Position numbers and translations under genes: made by a program. Below, in pieces: positions 30,110 through 38,037 of a stretch of 40,829 nt of DNA. The notes beneath the pieces were generated by a model. It was not told the DNA's origin. It did no database searches and saw nothing but the letters and a program-made list of their open reading frames with translations. The first letter of the stretch is position 1. The number at the start of each line of letters is the position of its first letter. This DNA is from Streptomyces sp. TRM49041 (GTDB lineage Bacteria; Actinomycetota; Actinomycetes; Streptomycetales; Streptomycetaceae): assembly GCF_008271805.1 (NCBI RefSeq), contig NZ_VSRY01000064.1, forward strand, positions 1 to 40,829. The letters are read 5' to 3'.

Positions 30110-31246
30110 ATGCATGTGCCCGACGGATTCATCAACGCGCCCGTGTCCGCGGCGGCCGGTCTGGTCGCCGCCGGTGCCGTCGCCGCTGGCCTGCGCGGCG
30201 CCCGCCGGGAGCTGGACGAGCGGACGGCGCCGCTGGCAGGTCTCGTGGCGGCGTTCATCTTCGCCGTGCAGATGCTGAACTTCCCCGTCGCGGCCGGCAC
30301 CAGCGGCCATCTGCTGGGCGGGGCGCTGGCCGCGATACTGGTCGGCCCCTGGACCGGAATGCTCTGTATCGCGGTCGTCCTGCTCATGCAGGGTGTGCTG
30401 TTCGCGGACGGCGGGCTCACCGCGCTGGGCGTCAACATCACCGTCATGGGCGGCGTCACGGTACTCGTCTCGTACGCGCTCTTCCGCGGCATGGTGAAGA
30501 TCCTGCCGCGCACCCGCCGCTCGGTGACCGTGGCCACGTTCGTGGCGTCGCTGGTGTCCGTACCGGCGTCGGCGGCCGCGTTCACGCTGATCTACGCGGT
30601 CGGGGGCACCACCGACGTACCCGTGGCGAAGGTCCTCACCGCCATGCTCGGCGTCCACCTGCTGATCGGCGTCGGCGAGGCGCTCATCACCACGGCGACG
30701 GTCGGCGCGGTCATCGCCGTACGCCCGGACCTGGTGTACGGGGCACGGGGGCTGTCGGCGCCGCTGAAGCTGAGGGTCGGCGGGGAACTGGTCGACGCGG
30801 CACCCGCTTCCGCTCAGGCTCCGGCGCCGGCCGGGCGTGCCACCGGAAAGCTCTGGGCGGCCGGGCTGGCCGCCTCCCTCCTCCTGGCAGGATTCGTCTC
30901 CTTCTACGCCTCCGCGAGCCCGGACGGGCTGGAGAAGGTCGCCGCCGACTACGGCATCGACGAGCAGGCCCGGGAGCACGCGGCGGCGGACTCGCCACTG
31001 GCCGACTACGGCGTCAAGGACATCCTGGACGCCCGCCTGTCCGGGGGGCTGGCGGGCACGATCGGCGTCGGCGCGACGCTCGCGCTCGGGATGAGCGTGT
31101 TCTTGGCGGTGCGCCGACGCCGTACACCGGGTGCGTCGGGCGCTTCGGGGGCGTCGGGCGCGTCGTGCGCGTCCGCCGTGTCGGCCGCGGAGGCCGGTGC
31201 GGCGTCGGACGCGTCGGACGCGGCCCGTGCGAAGGAGACGGCCTGA
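30110..31246 (+). CDS. cbiM: Energy-coupling-factor metal transporter S component, CbiM-PDGLE fusion
   Basis: 378 residues from ATG 30110. The N-terminus MHVPDGFIN carries the Met1-His2 metal ligand typical of CbiM/NikM. A further conserved His lies in GTSGHLLGG near residue 65. Residues 1-215 form the CbiM membrane core. Then come a linker and a PDGLE domain (SPDGLEKVAADYGID, then SPLADYGVKDILD, near 265-310), which replaces the separate CbiN/NikN subunit, and a terminal helix. The C-terminus is Gly/Ala/Ser-rich low complexity. It imports Ni2+ or Co2+ with CbiQ and CbiO encoded downstream. The Nur-box-like site suggests nickel. Confidence 0.88.
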   Translation: MHVPDGFINAPVSAAAGLVAAGAVAAGLRGARRELDERTAPLAGLVAAFIFAVQMLNFPVAAGTSGHLLGGALAAILVGPWTGMLCIAVVLLMQGVLFADGGLTALGVNITVMGGVTVLVSYALFRGMVKILPRTRRSVTVATFVASLVSVPASAAAFTLIYAVGGTTDVPVAKVLTAMLGVHLLIGVGEALITTATVGAVIAVRPDLVYGARGLSAPLKLRVGGELVDAAPASAQAPAPAGRATGKLWAAGLAASLLLAGFVSFYASASPDGLEKVAADYGIDEQAREHAAADSPLADYGVKDILDARLSGGLAGTIGVGATLALGMSVFLAVRRRRTPGASGASGASGASCASAVSAAEAGAASDASDAARAKETA

Positions 31247-31247
31247 C

Positions 31248-32009
31248 ATGGGGGCGGGCCACGCCCACAAGCTCTTCCGGCACGGGCACTCGCCGGTCCA
31301 CGCGCTGCCGTCGCACACGAAGCTGGTCGCGGTCTTCTGCTTCGTGGTGGTCGTCGTCTCCACACCGCGCGAGGCGATGTGGGCGTTCGGCGCCTACGCG
31401 CTGCTGCTGGCGGCGGTCGCGGGGCTGGCCCGCGTGCCGGCGCTCTTCCTGCTGAAGCGGCTGGCGATCGAGATCCCGTTCGTGGCCTTCGCGTTTCTGA
31501 TGCCGTTCGTGGTGCCGGGGGAACAGACGACGCTGCTCGGCGTGAGCGTCTCCGTCCCCGGCCTCTGGGACGCCTGGAACGTCCTGGCCAAGGGCACGCT
31601 GGGCGTTGCCGCTTCGGTGCTCCTGGCTGCGACGACGGAGCTGCGGGCGCTGCTGCTCGGCCTGCAGCGCCTCCGCCTGCCCCCGCTGCTGGTCCAGATC
31701 GCCTCGTTCATGATCCGCTACGGCGATGTGATCACGGACGAGATGCGCCGTATGTCCATCGCCCGCCGCTCGCGCGGTTTCGAGGCGAAGGGCGTACGCC
31801 ACTGGGGAGTTCTCGCCAAGTCGGCGGGCGCCCTCTTCATCCGCTCCTACGAGCGGGGCGAGCGCGTCCACCTGGCGATGGTGAGCCGTGGGTACACGGG
31901 ATCGATGCCGGTGATCGACGAGGTGACGGCGACGGGCACGCAGTGGGCACGGGCGGTGGCACTCCCGATGTCGGCGCTGCTGGTCTGTCTGCTGGGATGG
32001 ACGCTATGA
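31248..32009 (+). CDS. cbiQ: Energy-coupling-factor transporter T component CbiQ
   Basis: 253 residues from ATG 31248, one base after the cbiM stop, with AAGGAGA about 10 bases upstream. It is the membrane scaffold that couples the substrate-binding CbiM to the ATPase. Hydrophobic helices lie near residues 25-60, 70-90, 115-130 and at the C-terminus (PMSALLVCLLGWTL). The cytoplasmic coupling motifs typical of the family are visible as RMSIARRSRGFEAKG and RSYERGERVHLAMVSRGY. The His-rich N-terminus (GHAHKLFRHGHS) could bind metal. Its stop overlaps the start of cbiO. Confidence 0.9.
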   Translation: MGAGHAHKLFRHGHSPVHALPSHTKLVAVFCFVVVVVSTPREAMWAFGAYALLLAAVAGLARVPALFLLKRLAIEIPFVAFAFLMPFVVPGEQTTLLGVSVSVPGLWDAWNVLAKGTLGVAASVLLAATTELRALLLGLQRLRLPPLLVQIASFMIRYGDVITDEMRRMSIARRSRGFEAKGVRHWGVLAKSAGALFIRSYERGERVHLAMVSRGYTGSMPVIDEVTATGTQWARAVALPMSALLVCLLGWTL

Positions 32010-32869
32010 CAACGCCCCCGCCGCCCCCACCCTCTCCGACCCCGTCGACCCCGTCGACCCCGTCGACCCCGCCGACGCCGTCGATCCCGCCGAGCCCGTC
32101 GATGTCCTTCGTACCGTCCCTGGAGGTGCGGGGCCTGGCCTACGCCTACCCGGACGGCCACCAGGCGCTCTTCGGGGTCGACCTGACCGTGGAGCGCGGC
32201 GAGCGGGTGGCCCTGCTGGGACCGAACGGCGCGGGCAAGACGACGCTCGTCCTGCACCTGAACGGCATCCTGACAGCCGGCGCGGGCACGGTGTCGGTGG
32301 CGGGCCTGCCGGTCGAACCGTCGAACCTGGCGGGGATCCGCCGCCGGGTCGGCATCGTCTTCCAGGACCCGGACGACCAGCTGTTCATGCCGACGGTCCG
32401 GGAGGACGTGGCGTTCGGCCCCGCGGCGTCGGGCGTACGGGGCGAGGAGCTGGAGGCCGTCGTCCGGCGGGCCCTGGCGCAGGTCGGCATGGAGGAGTAC
32501 GCGGACCGCCCCCCGCACCACCTCTCCTTCGGCCAGCGGCGCAGGGTCGCGGTGGCGACGGTCCTCGCGATGGAGCCGGAGATCCTCGTCCTGGACGAGC
32601 CCTCGTCCAACCTGGACCCGGCCTCGCGCCGCGAACTGGCCGACATCCTGCGCTCCTTGAACGTCACCGTCCTGATGGTCACGCACGACCTGCCGTACGC
32701 GATGGAGCTCTGCCCGCGCTCGGTGATCCTCAGCGAGGGCGTGATCGCGGCGGACGCCCCCACGGGCGAGCTGCTCGGGGACGAGGAGCTTATGCGCAAG
32801 CACCGGCTGGAGCTGCCGTTCGGCTTCGACCCGGCCGCGAGGCCGACCCGGAATCCGGGCGCGCACTGA
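32006..32869 (+). CDS. cbiO: Energy-coupling-factor transporter ATPase CbiO
   Basis: 287 residues, ATG overlapping the cbiQ stop. ABC ATPase motifs are intact: GPNGAGKTT (Walker A), Q-loop IVFQDPDDQLFMPTV, LSFGQ signature, ILVLDEPSSNLDP (Walker B and D-loop) and the TH of MVTHDLPYAM. The first 32 residues are a repetitive Pro/Ser/Thr tail encoded by a 9-base tandem repeat (near 32038-32100), after which MSFVPSLEVRGLAYAYPDG begins the real domain. That internal ATG may be an alternative start. It powers metal uptake with the two upstream proteins. Confidence 0.92.
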   Translation: MTTPPPPPPSPTPSTPSTPSTPPTPSIPPSPSMSFVPSLEVRGLAYAYPDGHQALFGVDLTVERGERVALLGPNGAGKTTLVLHLNGILTAGAGTVSVAGLPVEPSNLAGIRRRVGIVFQDPDDQLFMPTVREDVAFGPAASGVRGEELEAVVRRALAQVGMEEYADRPPHHLSFGQRRRVAVATVLAMEPEILVLDEPSSNLDPASRRELADILRSLNVTVLMVTHDLPYAMELCPRSVILSEGVIAADAPTGELLGDEELMRKHRLELPFGFDPAARPTRNPGAH

Positions 32870-32917
32870 GCCGTTGCACCATGGGGTGACGGACCCCGAG
32901 AGAAAGCGCGTGGAGAA

Positions 32918-34081
32918 GTGGACGTCCAGGGCACGGCGGACCCCGGCTGGGAGCCGGTGAGGGACGCGTTCACGCGTAACTTCGACCAGCGCGGGGAGCG
33001 GGGCGCGGCGGTAGCGGTGTACCGGGACGGCCGGAAGGTCGTCGACCTGTGGGCGGGCACGCGGGACGTCGACGGCTCCGCGCCCTGGGCGGTGGACACG
33101 GCCCAGGTGGTCCGCTCGGTGACGAAGGGTGTGGCGGCGGCGGTCCCGCTGCTGCTGCACCAGCGGGGGCAGCTGGACCTGGACGCGCCGGTGGGGACGT
33201 ACTGGCCGGAGTTCAAGGCGTCGGGCAAGGAGCGGACGCTGGTACGCCACCTGCTGTCCCACAGGGCGGGCGTACCGGTGCTCGACACGCCCCTCTCGCT
33301 TGAGGCGGCCCTCGACCTGGAGGCGGGCGCGGCGGCGGTGGCGGCCCAGCCGCCCGTCTGGGAGCCGGGCACGGACCACGGCTACCACGCCCACACGTAC
33401 AGCTGGCTGCTGGCGGGTCTGGTGCGGCGGGTGACCGGCCGGCCCATCGGCCGCTGGATCGCGGAGGAGATGGCCCGCCCGCTGGGCCTGGACCTGTGGC
33501 TGGGGCTGCCGGCGGAGGAGGCGCACCGGGTGGGCCGCACAGGCGCGCCGGCGGAGAGGGAGGCGCCGTCGGGCGGGTCTCTGGTGCTGCGGCCCAAGCG
33601 GTCGGTGGCGGAGGCGTACGCGGACGAGGCGTCGCTGACGAGACGCGCGTTCGCGGTGATAGCCCCGCAGCCGGACGAGAACGCACCCTCGTACAGGGCG
33701 GCGGGGCTCCCCGGCTCCGGCGGCATAGCCACGGCTCGCGCCCTCGCCCGCTTCTACGCGTCGCTGCTGGGCCCGGTGGACGGCCACCGCCTGTTCGCCC
33801 CGGCGACGCTGGCCCTGGCCCGCACGGAGGAGTCTGCGGGCCCGGACCGCGTCCTGGTGGTGGACACCCGCTTCGGCCTCGGTTACATGCTCCACGGTCC
33901 CGCGTCCCCGCTCCTTTCCCCCGGCTCCTTCGGCCACCCCGGCCGCGGCGGCTCCCTCGCCTTCGCCGACCCCGAGTCGGGCATCGCCCTCGGCTACGTC
34001 ACCAACGGCATGCGCAAGGGCGTCACGGCGGACCCGAGGGCCCAGGCGCTGGTACGGGCTGCACGGAAGGCGATCGGGTAA
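32918..34081 (+). CDS. Serine hydrolase (class C beta-lactamase / EstB fold)
   Basis: 387 residues from a GTG at 32918. The nucleophile motif SxxK is SVTK (Ser67, Lys70), followed by LLLHQRGQLDLDAPVGTYWP, the usual family sequence. A tyrosine-containing segment (GYHAHTYSWLLAGLVRRVTG) supplies the second catalytic motif. A C-terminal FGHPGRGGSLAFADPESG segment is the HxG-type motif. No signal peptide is present, so it is probably a cytoplasmic esterase or amidase rather than an antibiotic-degrading beta-lactamase. It lies 48 bases after cbiO and may be read through from it, but it has no clear functional link to metal uptake. Confidence 0.85.
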   Translation: MDVQGTADPGWEPVRDAFTRNFDQRGERGAAVAVYRDGRKVVDLWAGTRDVDGSAPWAVDTAQVVRSVTKGVAAAVPLLLHQRGQLDLDAPVGTYWPEFKASGKERTLVRHLLSHRAGVPVLDTPLSLEAALDLEAGAAAVAAQPPVWEPGTDHGYHAHTYSWLLAGLVRRVTGRPIGRWIAEEMARPLGLDLWLGLPAEEAHRVGRTGAPAEREAPSGGSLVLRPKRSVAEAYADEASLTRRAFAVIAPQPDENAPSYRAAGLPGSGGIATARALARFYASLLGPVDGHRLFAPATLALARTEESAGPDRVLVVDTRFGLGYMLHGPASPLLSPGSFGHPGRGGSLAFADPESGIALGYVTNGMRKGVTADPRAQALVRAARKAIG

Positions 34082-34092
34082 CCGGCCCGGCG

Positions 34093-34121
34093 GGGTCCCT
34101 TCCGGGCGGGTCCCTTCCGGG
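34093..34121. repeat. Duplicated 14-base unit after the serine hydrolase gene
   Basis: GGGTCCCTTCCGGG occurs at 34093-34106 and 34108-34121, a 15-bp period, in the 60-base gap between convergent genes. GC-rich hairpins are possible, but no single clear stem stands out. Confidence 0.7.
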
Positions 34122-34143
34122 GGCTCCCGGGGCGGGCATGCGC

Positions 34144-34350
34144 TCAGGCCGCGCCGCCGCGCCGCCCGGCTCTCAGGCTGCTGAGGAAGACGCCCCACGG
34201 AGCGGGGGAGAAGTGGAGCAGGGGCATGCGGAGGTTCTTGCTGTCGCGTATCGCGAGGCTGTGATCAGCGGTGAGCGCCACTTCCAGACAGTCGCCCTGC
34301 TGGTCGGAGAACGAGGACTTGTGGAACGGGGTCACGGCCTCAGACTTCAC
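34144..34350 (-). CDS. DUF397 family small protein
   Basis: 68 residues. HKSSFSDQQGDCLEVAL and IRDSKNLRMPLLHFSPAPW are the DUF397 (PF04149) signature, with the conserved Cys and the RDSK motif intact. DUF397 proteins are encoded next to WhiJ-type XRE regulators in Streptomyces, and are thought to bind and modulate them. This one overlaps the 3' end of the XRE gene by 11 bases, so the two are made together. The C-terminus (SSLRAGRRGGAA) is basic and longer than the core domain needs. Confidence 0.88.
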   Translation of the reverse strand: MKSEAVTPFHKSSFSDQQGDCLEVALTADHSLAIRDSKNLRMPLLHFSPAPWGVFLSSLRAGRRGGAA

Positions 34351-35227
34351 AGCTGCTCACTTCCTTGTTCGACGCGGACTCTTTGAGGATGTGCCGAAGA
34401 CGCTGCGCGCTCTCCTCGGGTGACAGCGCGGCCGAGCGCAGCCGGTCGAAGACCTTCGCGTAGAGAGCCAGGTCCTCCGGACGCTCCACCACCGTGGTGT
34501 TGGCGACGTTCCGCACGGTGACCGCTTCGACGTTCGGTTCGATCCCGAACGAGAAGGCGACGAACGCGCCCGACATGCCCGCGGCCTTGCTCGCCGCTGC
34601 CGGGAGGAGCTGCACGGTCACGTTCTGGCGCTGCCCGGCATCAAGGAGGTGTTCGAGCTGGCCCTCGCGAATCGTTGGCTCGTCCATCAGCGCGGTGACG
34701 GCCGGCTCCCAGATGACGGCGGTGAAGTCGACGACGCCCTCCTCGATCCGCTTCTGGCGCTCCATGCGGACCTTCACCAAGTCGTCCGCCCGCTCTGGTG
34801 AGATGCAGGCGGGGCCGAAGGTGATGACGGACTCCGCGTACTCCCGGGTCTGCAGGAGCCCGGGGATCAGCGCAGGTTCCCAGGAGCGGATGTAAGTGGA
34901 GTCGCTCTCCAAGGTGATGTGGTCGGCGTAGTCCGGCCTGACGGTCTCCTGGTAGTCGAGCCACCAGCCGCGCTGGTTGCTGACCCGCGCCAGGTTCTCC
35001 AGGCGCGTTCGCTCGCCCGTGTCCTCGACTCCGTAGCGGTCCAGGAGCGTGCGCACCTCCAGCGCGGAGGCCGAGACCTGCCCGCCCTCCAGGCGGCTCA
35101 CCTTGGTCACGGACTTCATGATGGCCGCGGCGGCAGCCGCTTGATCCAGACCGACGGCCTCACGGTAACGCTTCAGGGCGGCCCCCAGCCTGCGGCTGCG
35201 GACGGTGGGCCTTCCGCCTGCGGGCAA
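34340..35227 (-). CDS. WhiJ-like XRE regulator with DUF5753 domain
   Basis: 295 residues from a TTG at 35227. This start was chosen because GGAGAGGACA sits directly before it and because the HTH begins soon after (RRLGAALKRYREAVGLDQAA, then SVTKVSRLEGGQVSAS). From residue about 100 on it matches the DUF5753 domain: SWEPALIPGLLQTREYAESV, then ADDLVKVRMERQKRI, then VTVQLLPAA. Members regulate development and antibiotic production in streptomycetes, usually paired with a DUF397 protein, as here. It is divergent from a unit encoding a HATPase protein, giving the gene set of whiJ-type loci. Confidence 0.9.
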   Translation of the reverse strand: MPAGGRPTVRSRRLGAALKRYREAVGLDQAAAAAAIMKSVTKVSRLEGGQVSASALEVRTLLDRYGVEDTGERTRLENLARVSNQRGWWLDYQETVRPDYADHITLESDSTYIRSWEPALIPGLLQTREYAESVITFGPACISPERADDLVKVRMERQKRIEEGVVDFTAVIWEPAVTALMDEPTIREGQLEHLLDAGQRQNVTVQLLPAAASKAAGMSGAFVAFSFGIEPNVEAVTVRNVANTTVVERPEDLALYAKVFDRLRSAALSPEESAQRLRHILKESASNKEVSSCEV

Positions 35228-35328
35228 TGTCCTCTCCTTTCAACGCGCCTCTCAGTGTGCCGCCTTCGCGTGGACGCGACAGCCGGTGATGTCACGTCAG
35301 TCGGGGCGCAAATTTGTGAACGAGCCAC

Positions 35329-35358
35329 TTGCGGTACATCGAGGCAGGGCTCTAGCGT
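35329..35358 (+). promoter_or_regulatory. Promoter TTGCGG-18-TAGCGT of the small-protein/HATPase unit
   Basis: -35 TTGCGG (35329-35334), an 18-bp spacer and -10 TAGCGT (35353-35358). It shares its -10 with the two cassette promoters and the 37271 promoter. Unlike those it feeds a leader of about 140 bases before the first good ribosome-binding site. Confidence 0.55.
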
Positions 35359-35363
35359 GAGTC

Positions 35364-35505
35364 ATGTCACGCATTGCATGTGATCGATTGCGGTGAGTCG
35401 TCGCATGTCGTGCCGTCGGGCACGACGAAGCCGCATGGAGAAGGAGACCCCCGCGACCGTTGCACCGGTCCGGGGGCGTGGCCAACGCTTCAGAGGAGCG
35501 TCAAC
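35364..35505 (+). promoter_or_regulatory. Structured 5' leader with two hairpins and a possible 10-codon leader ORF
   Basis: Six bases after the TAGCGT -10, an ATG (35364) opens a 10-codon frame (MSRIACDRLR) ending at 35396. A perfect hairpin GTCGTGCC-GTCG-GGCACGAC follows (35407-35426). A second, CCCCCG-c-GACCG / CGGTC-CGGGGG, lies at 35448-35476, just before the AGAGGAG ribosome-binding site. This could be an attenuator. It also accounts for the 278-base gap between the divergent units. Confidence 0.4.
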
Positions 35506-35691
35506 GTGGTGAACCTTATCGTCCGTATCTGCGAGCCGGTGTTGCGACTGCTGCTGCCCCCGTCGGGCCGCCGACGGCGCGTCACCGGTCCCCCGTTGCC
35601 CATGCCGACGCCGTCGTTCCACTGCGCGTGCTGTGGACTGCTTCGCGGCGAGGGCAGCCGCCTCGTGCGTCCGTATGCGGGGGTGCGCTGA
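35506..35691 (+). CDS. Small basic protein preceding a HATPase gene
   Basis: 61 residues from tandem GTG codons at 35506/35509, with AGAGGAG 7-10 bases upstream. It begins MVNLIVRICEPVLRLLLPPS, then RRRRVTGPPLP, then a Cys-containing FHCACCG, then GEGSRLVRPYAGVR. The R(G)E..RLVRPY ending recurs in small proteins encoded before HATPase genes in Streptomyces, as far as I recall. No function is known. The stop shares a base with the ATG of the HATPase gene, so the two are coupled. Confidence 0.62.
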   Translation: MVNLIVRICEPVLRLLLPPSGRRRRVTGPPLPMPTPSFHCACCGLLRGEGSRLVRPYAGVR

Positions 35692-36089
35692 TGGACGGCG
35701 GCGGCGTGGTGGTCCTGCGGTGGATCTGCGGGCCCCGCAGCGTGGGCCTGGCCAGGCGCGAACTGCGGGCCGCGCTGGCCGGTTGGAAACTGGCGGCGGT
35801 CGAGGATGCGGCGCTGCTGGTGCTGTCCGAGCTGCTGACCAACGCCGTGCGGCACGCGGGGGTCGCGGGGCGGCCCGTGGAGACCCGGTTCGCCCGGATG
35901 CCGTGCGGGCTGCGGATCGAGGTCCACGACGCCTCCGAGCGACGGCCCCGGCCGACGGCGCGGGAGGAGGGCGGCTGGGGTCTGCCCCTGGTGGCCGCGC
36001 TGGCCACGCGGTGGGGTGTGACCGGCCGGGCCGAGGGCGGAAAGTCCGTGTGGGCCGAGCTGGAGGAGGCCGGCCCCGATGCGCACTGA
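35691..36089 (+). CDS. ATP-binding anti-sigma-type protein (HATPase_c)
   Basis: 132 residues from ATG 35691. It is a single GHKL ATPase domain of the RsbW/AbaA-like type: N box LVLSELLTNAVRHAG, G1 region IEVHDASERRP and G2 region GGWGLPLVAALATRWG. Such proteins act as anti-sigma kinases or in WhiJ-type developmental switches. Here it is separated only by a promoter region from a divergent WhiJ-like XRE gene with DUF397. The stop overlaps the start of a further small gene. Confidence 0.85.
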   Translation: MDGGGVVVLRWICGPRSVGLARRELRAALAGWKLAAVEDAALLVLSELLTNAVRHAGVAGRPVETRFARMPCGLRIEVHDASERRPRPTAREEGGWGLPLVAALATRWGVTGRAEGGKSVWAELEEAGPDAH

Positions 36090-36276
36090 CGCCCGACTGC
36101 TCGCCCTGCGAGTGAAGCCGGGCGACCAGGTCCGGGTGCGCGGGGTATGGCGTGAGGTACGGGCAGCCCGCCCTGTCCGGGACCGCGTGGGCGTCGTCGC
36201 GGTCGTCCTCGTCTTCACGACAGGCGGCACCTGGTGGTGCCCGGCCACACTCCCTGTACGGGTACGGCGCGAGTAA
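36079..36276 (+). CDS. Small protein, unknown function
   Basis: 65 residues from ATG 36079, overlapping the HATPase gene by 11 bases, with GGAGGAGG (36061-36068) 10 bases upstream. It reads as a small beta-type domain: LRVKPGDQVRVRGVWREVRA, then VVAVVLVFTTGGTWWCPATL and a basic end. The tight overlap and good ribosome-binding site argue that it is real. I do not recognise a named family. Confidence 0.62.
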   Translation: MRTDARLLALRVKPGDQVRVRGVWREVRAARPVRDRVGVVAVVLVFTTGGTWWCPATLPVRVRRE

Positions 36277-36376
36277 CCGGGCTCGCGCAGCCGGCCTTTC
36301 AGCGCGTCGACGGCGGAACAAGTGCCTGCTGGAACGGGCGCAGCCCGGCGTTCTGATGCTGCCCACATCGTTGCCT

Positions 36377-36402
36377 CCTCGTACCGCTGGACCGGTACGA
36401 GG
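36377..36402. terminator. Hairpin terminator between convergent units
   Basis: CCTCGTACCG (36377-36386) pairs perfectly with CGGTACGAGG (36393-36402) around CTGGAC, between the convergent small gene and the second XRE gene. Confidence 0.8.
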
Positions 36403-36411
36403 AAGGGAAGC

Positions 36412-37263
36412 TCACCGGCCGTCCAAGGCCAGGCGCGCTTGGTGGATCACCTGCCGTGCTTCGCAGCCGAAGACGGCGGACTCCTTCAGGGTCCGCCAGA
36501 CCCGCAGATATGTGGCGATGTTGTCCGTGTCGTCGAGCCACAGCTCGGCGTGCCAGTCCTCGACCACGACAAGGCGCTCGTCGTAGATCCAGAACCCGTT
36601 GGCCGGGTGGATCTTCAGAGGCGCTGTGAAGGGGATGACGCCGAGCTCGACGGTGTCGAGCCCGATGACGCTCAGGAGCCGGTCGTACTGAGCGGCGAGG
36701 ACCGAGGGCGGGCACACACGGGCGCGCAGAGCGCCCTCCCACATCAGGATCTCGTACCGCCTCCCGGGCGCGTACAGACCTTCCTGGCGCTGGACTCGGG
36801 CGCGTACCGCGTCCTCGGTGTCGCGTGGGGACTGTATGAGCTCGGCGTGCCGGTCGAACACGGCGCGGGCGTACTCGGCGGTCTGCAGCATGCCCGCGAT
36901 CAGGCAGTTCTCCCAGATGCGGAGTGTCTTGGTGCGGTCGTGCTCGGCGGTGATGTTGTCCTGGACGGGCCTGTGCCCGGAGGCGAGCTGTCGGCGCCAT
37001 GACCGGGTGTGGGACTCCAGGCCCTTGAGGCGGGCCTGTAGTTCCTTCGCCGCACCGGGCTGCTCCGTGGCCTCCGCCCATGCCTGGAGGTCGGTGGCGG
37101 TGGCGGTCTGACGTCCGTTCTCCAGCTTGTAGATCTTGGAGTGGGGCCAGCCGAGCCGCTGCGCGAGCTGGGGACCGGTGAGCCGGCCGCGGGGCCCTGA
37201 CACGCGGAGTTCGCGCAGGCGGGCGCCGAGGGCGATCCGTGCCTTCTGGAAGTCGGTGCTCAC
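36412..37263 (-). CDS. XRE regulator with DUF5753-like C-terminal domain
   Basis: 283 residues from a GTG at 37263, 7 bases after a TAGCGT -10, so probably leaderless. The HTH is RLRELRVSGPRGRLTGPQLA, then RLGWPHSKIYKLENGRQTAT. The remainder follows the DUF5753 pattern: TLRIWENCLIAGMLQTAEYA, then DAVRARVQRQEGLY, then MWEGALRARV and VELGVIPFTAPLKIHPANGF. There is no DUF397 neighbour; instead a DUF6879-like gene lies 27 bases upstream, a different and also common pairing. It could control that gene and the divergent second small-protein cassette. Confidence 0.88.
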   Translation of the reverse strand: MSTDFQKARIALGARLRELRVSGPRGRLTGPQLAQRLGWPHSKIYKLENGRQTATATDLQAWAEATEQPGAAKELQARLKGLESHTRSWRRQLASGHRPVQDNITAEHDRTKTLRIWENCLIAGMLQTAEYARAVFDRHAELIQSPRDTEDAVRARVQRQEGLYAPGRRYEILMWEGALRARVCPPSVLAAQYDRLLSVIGLDTVELGVIPFTAPLKIHPANGFWIYDERLVVVEDWHAELWLDDTDNIATYLRVWRTLKESAVFGCEARQVIHQARLALDGR

Positions 37264-37270
37264 CGGTCCC

Positions 37271-37276
37271 ACGCTA
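37271..37276 (-). promoter_or_regulatory. Leaderless -10 (TAGCGT) of the second XRE gene
   Basis: TAGCGT on the minus strand ends 7 bases before the GTG at 37263. The -35 would fall inside the end of the upstream DUF6879-like gene and is poorly defined (GGCACG). The XRE gene may thus have its own promoter as well as readthrough. Confidence 0.5.
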
Positions 37277-37290
37277 CTTCGTGACGGGCC

Positions 37291-38037
37291 TCACGTGCCC
37301 AGGCGGGCGGCGAACTCCTCGTACTTGACCGCGTAGTGCCAGGCCGCGTCACGGACCTGGGCGTACCGGTTGACCGCCACAGGTTCCGTGATCAGCTCCG
37401 CGTTGAGCAGGTTGTCGTCATCGTCGAAGTCGAGGAGCGCGACGTACCGGGAGTCGAACAGCCAGAAGTCCTCGGCCGGGAGGCGCAGGCGGTCGGCCTC
37501 CTCGCGCCACAGATTGCGGATGTCCTCGCCGACGGCGCAGTTCCGCTTGGCGTTGTCGAGCAGGTAGAGCTGCCCCGGCGTGGGCGGGTTGTCGACGATC
37601 CGCACCCGCTCGAACCGCTTGCCCTGTGCCGTGTGGGCCCGCACGTTGGTACACCACCGGTCGTTGTAGTCCCACTGGACGGGCTGCCCCGCGATGAACT
37701 GGGCGTACGTATCGGTCGCCTCGTCCGAGGCGAACCGGCGGCGCGTCTCCAGTCGCCAGGCGGTGTGCTCGAAGCTCTCGAACAGCTTGCCGAACTCCTC
37801 CAGGTCGATGAGTCGCCGCGTACGGTCGCCCGTCTTGGGGCCGAAGTCGACGAGCAGTTCGCGCGGAACGACGATCGGCACCTCGCCTTCGCCCAGGTGC
37901 TGGAGCCGGGCGAGGTCCTGCGGGTCGGTGAGCGGCGGACCATGCACGATGACCTCGCCGCTGTCCAGGTCCTCATGGATGGCCGGGCAGCCACCACCGC
38001 CCGAACCGGTGCCGTTGAAACGCAGACGTCGTGCCAT
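37291..38037 (-). CDS. DUF6879-like protein with N-terminal module
   Basis: 248 residues from ATG 38037, with AAGGGG 8 bases upstream. Residues 1-70 form a distinct module (MARRLRFNGTGSGGGGCPAI, then GEVIVHGPPLTD, then GEVPIVVPRELLVDFGP). Residues about 80-245 match the DUF6879 pattern (LEEFGKLFESFEHTAWRLE, then RFERVRIVDNPPTPGQ, then DFWLFDSRYVALLDFDDDDN, then VRDAAWHYAV). The family is abundant beside XRE regulators in Streptomyces and has no known activity. It is encoded 27 bases upstream of an XRE gene, suggesting a two-component regulatory module. It is divergent from the second cassette. Confidence 0.8.
   Translation of the reverse strand: MARRLRFNGTGSGGGGCPAIHEDLDSGEVIVHGPPLTDPQDLARLQHLGEGEVPIVVPRELLVDFGPKTGDRTRRLIDLEEFGKLFESFEHTAWRLETRRRFASDEATDTYAQFIAGQPVQWDYNDRWCTNVRAHTAQGKRFERVRIVDNPPTPGQLYLLDNAKRNCAVGEDIRNLWREEADRLRLPAEDFWLFDSRYVALLDFDDDDNLLNAELITEPVAVNRYAQVRDAAWHYAVKYEEFAARLGT

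Noticed and set aside
35374..35691. A longer form of the small protein starting at ATG 35374.
   Set aside because: The upstream part lies over two hairpins, has no ribosome-binding site and no protein-like composition; the tandem GTG at 35506/35509 has AGAGGAG in the right place.
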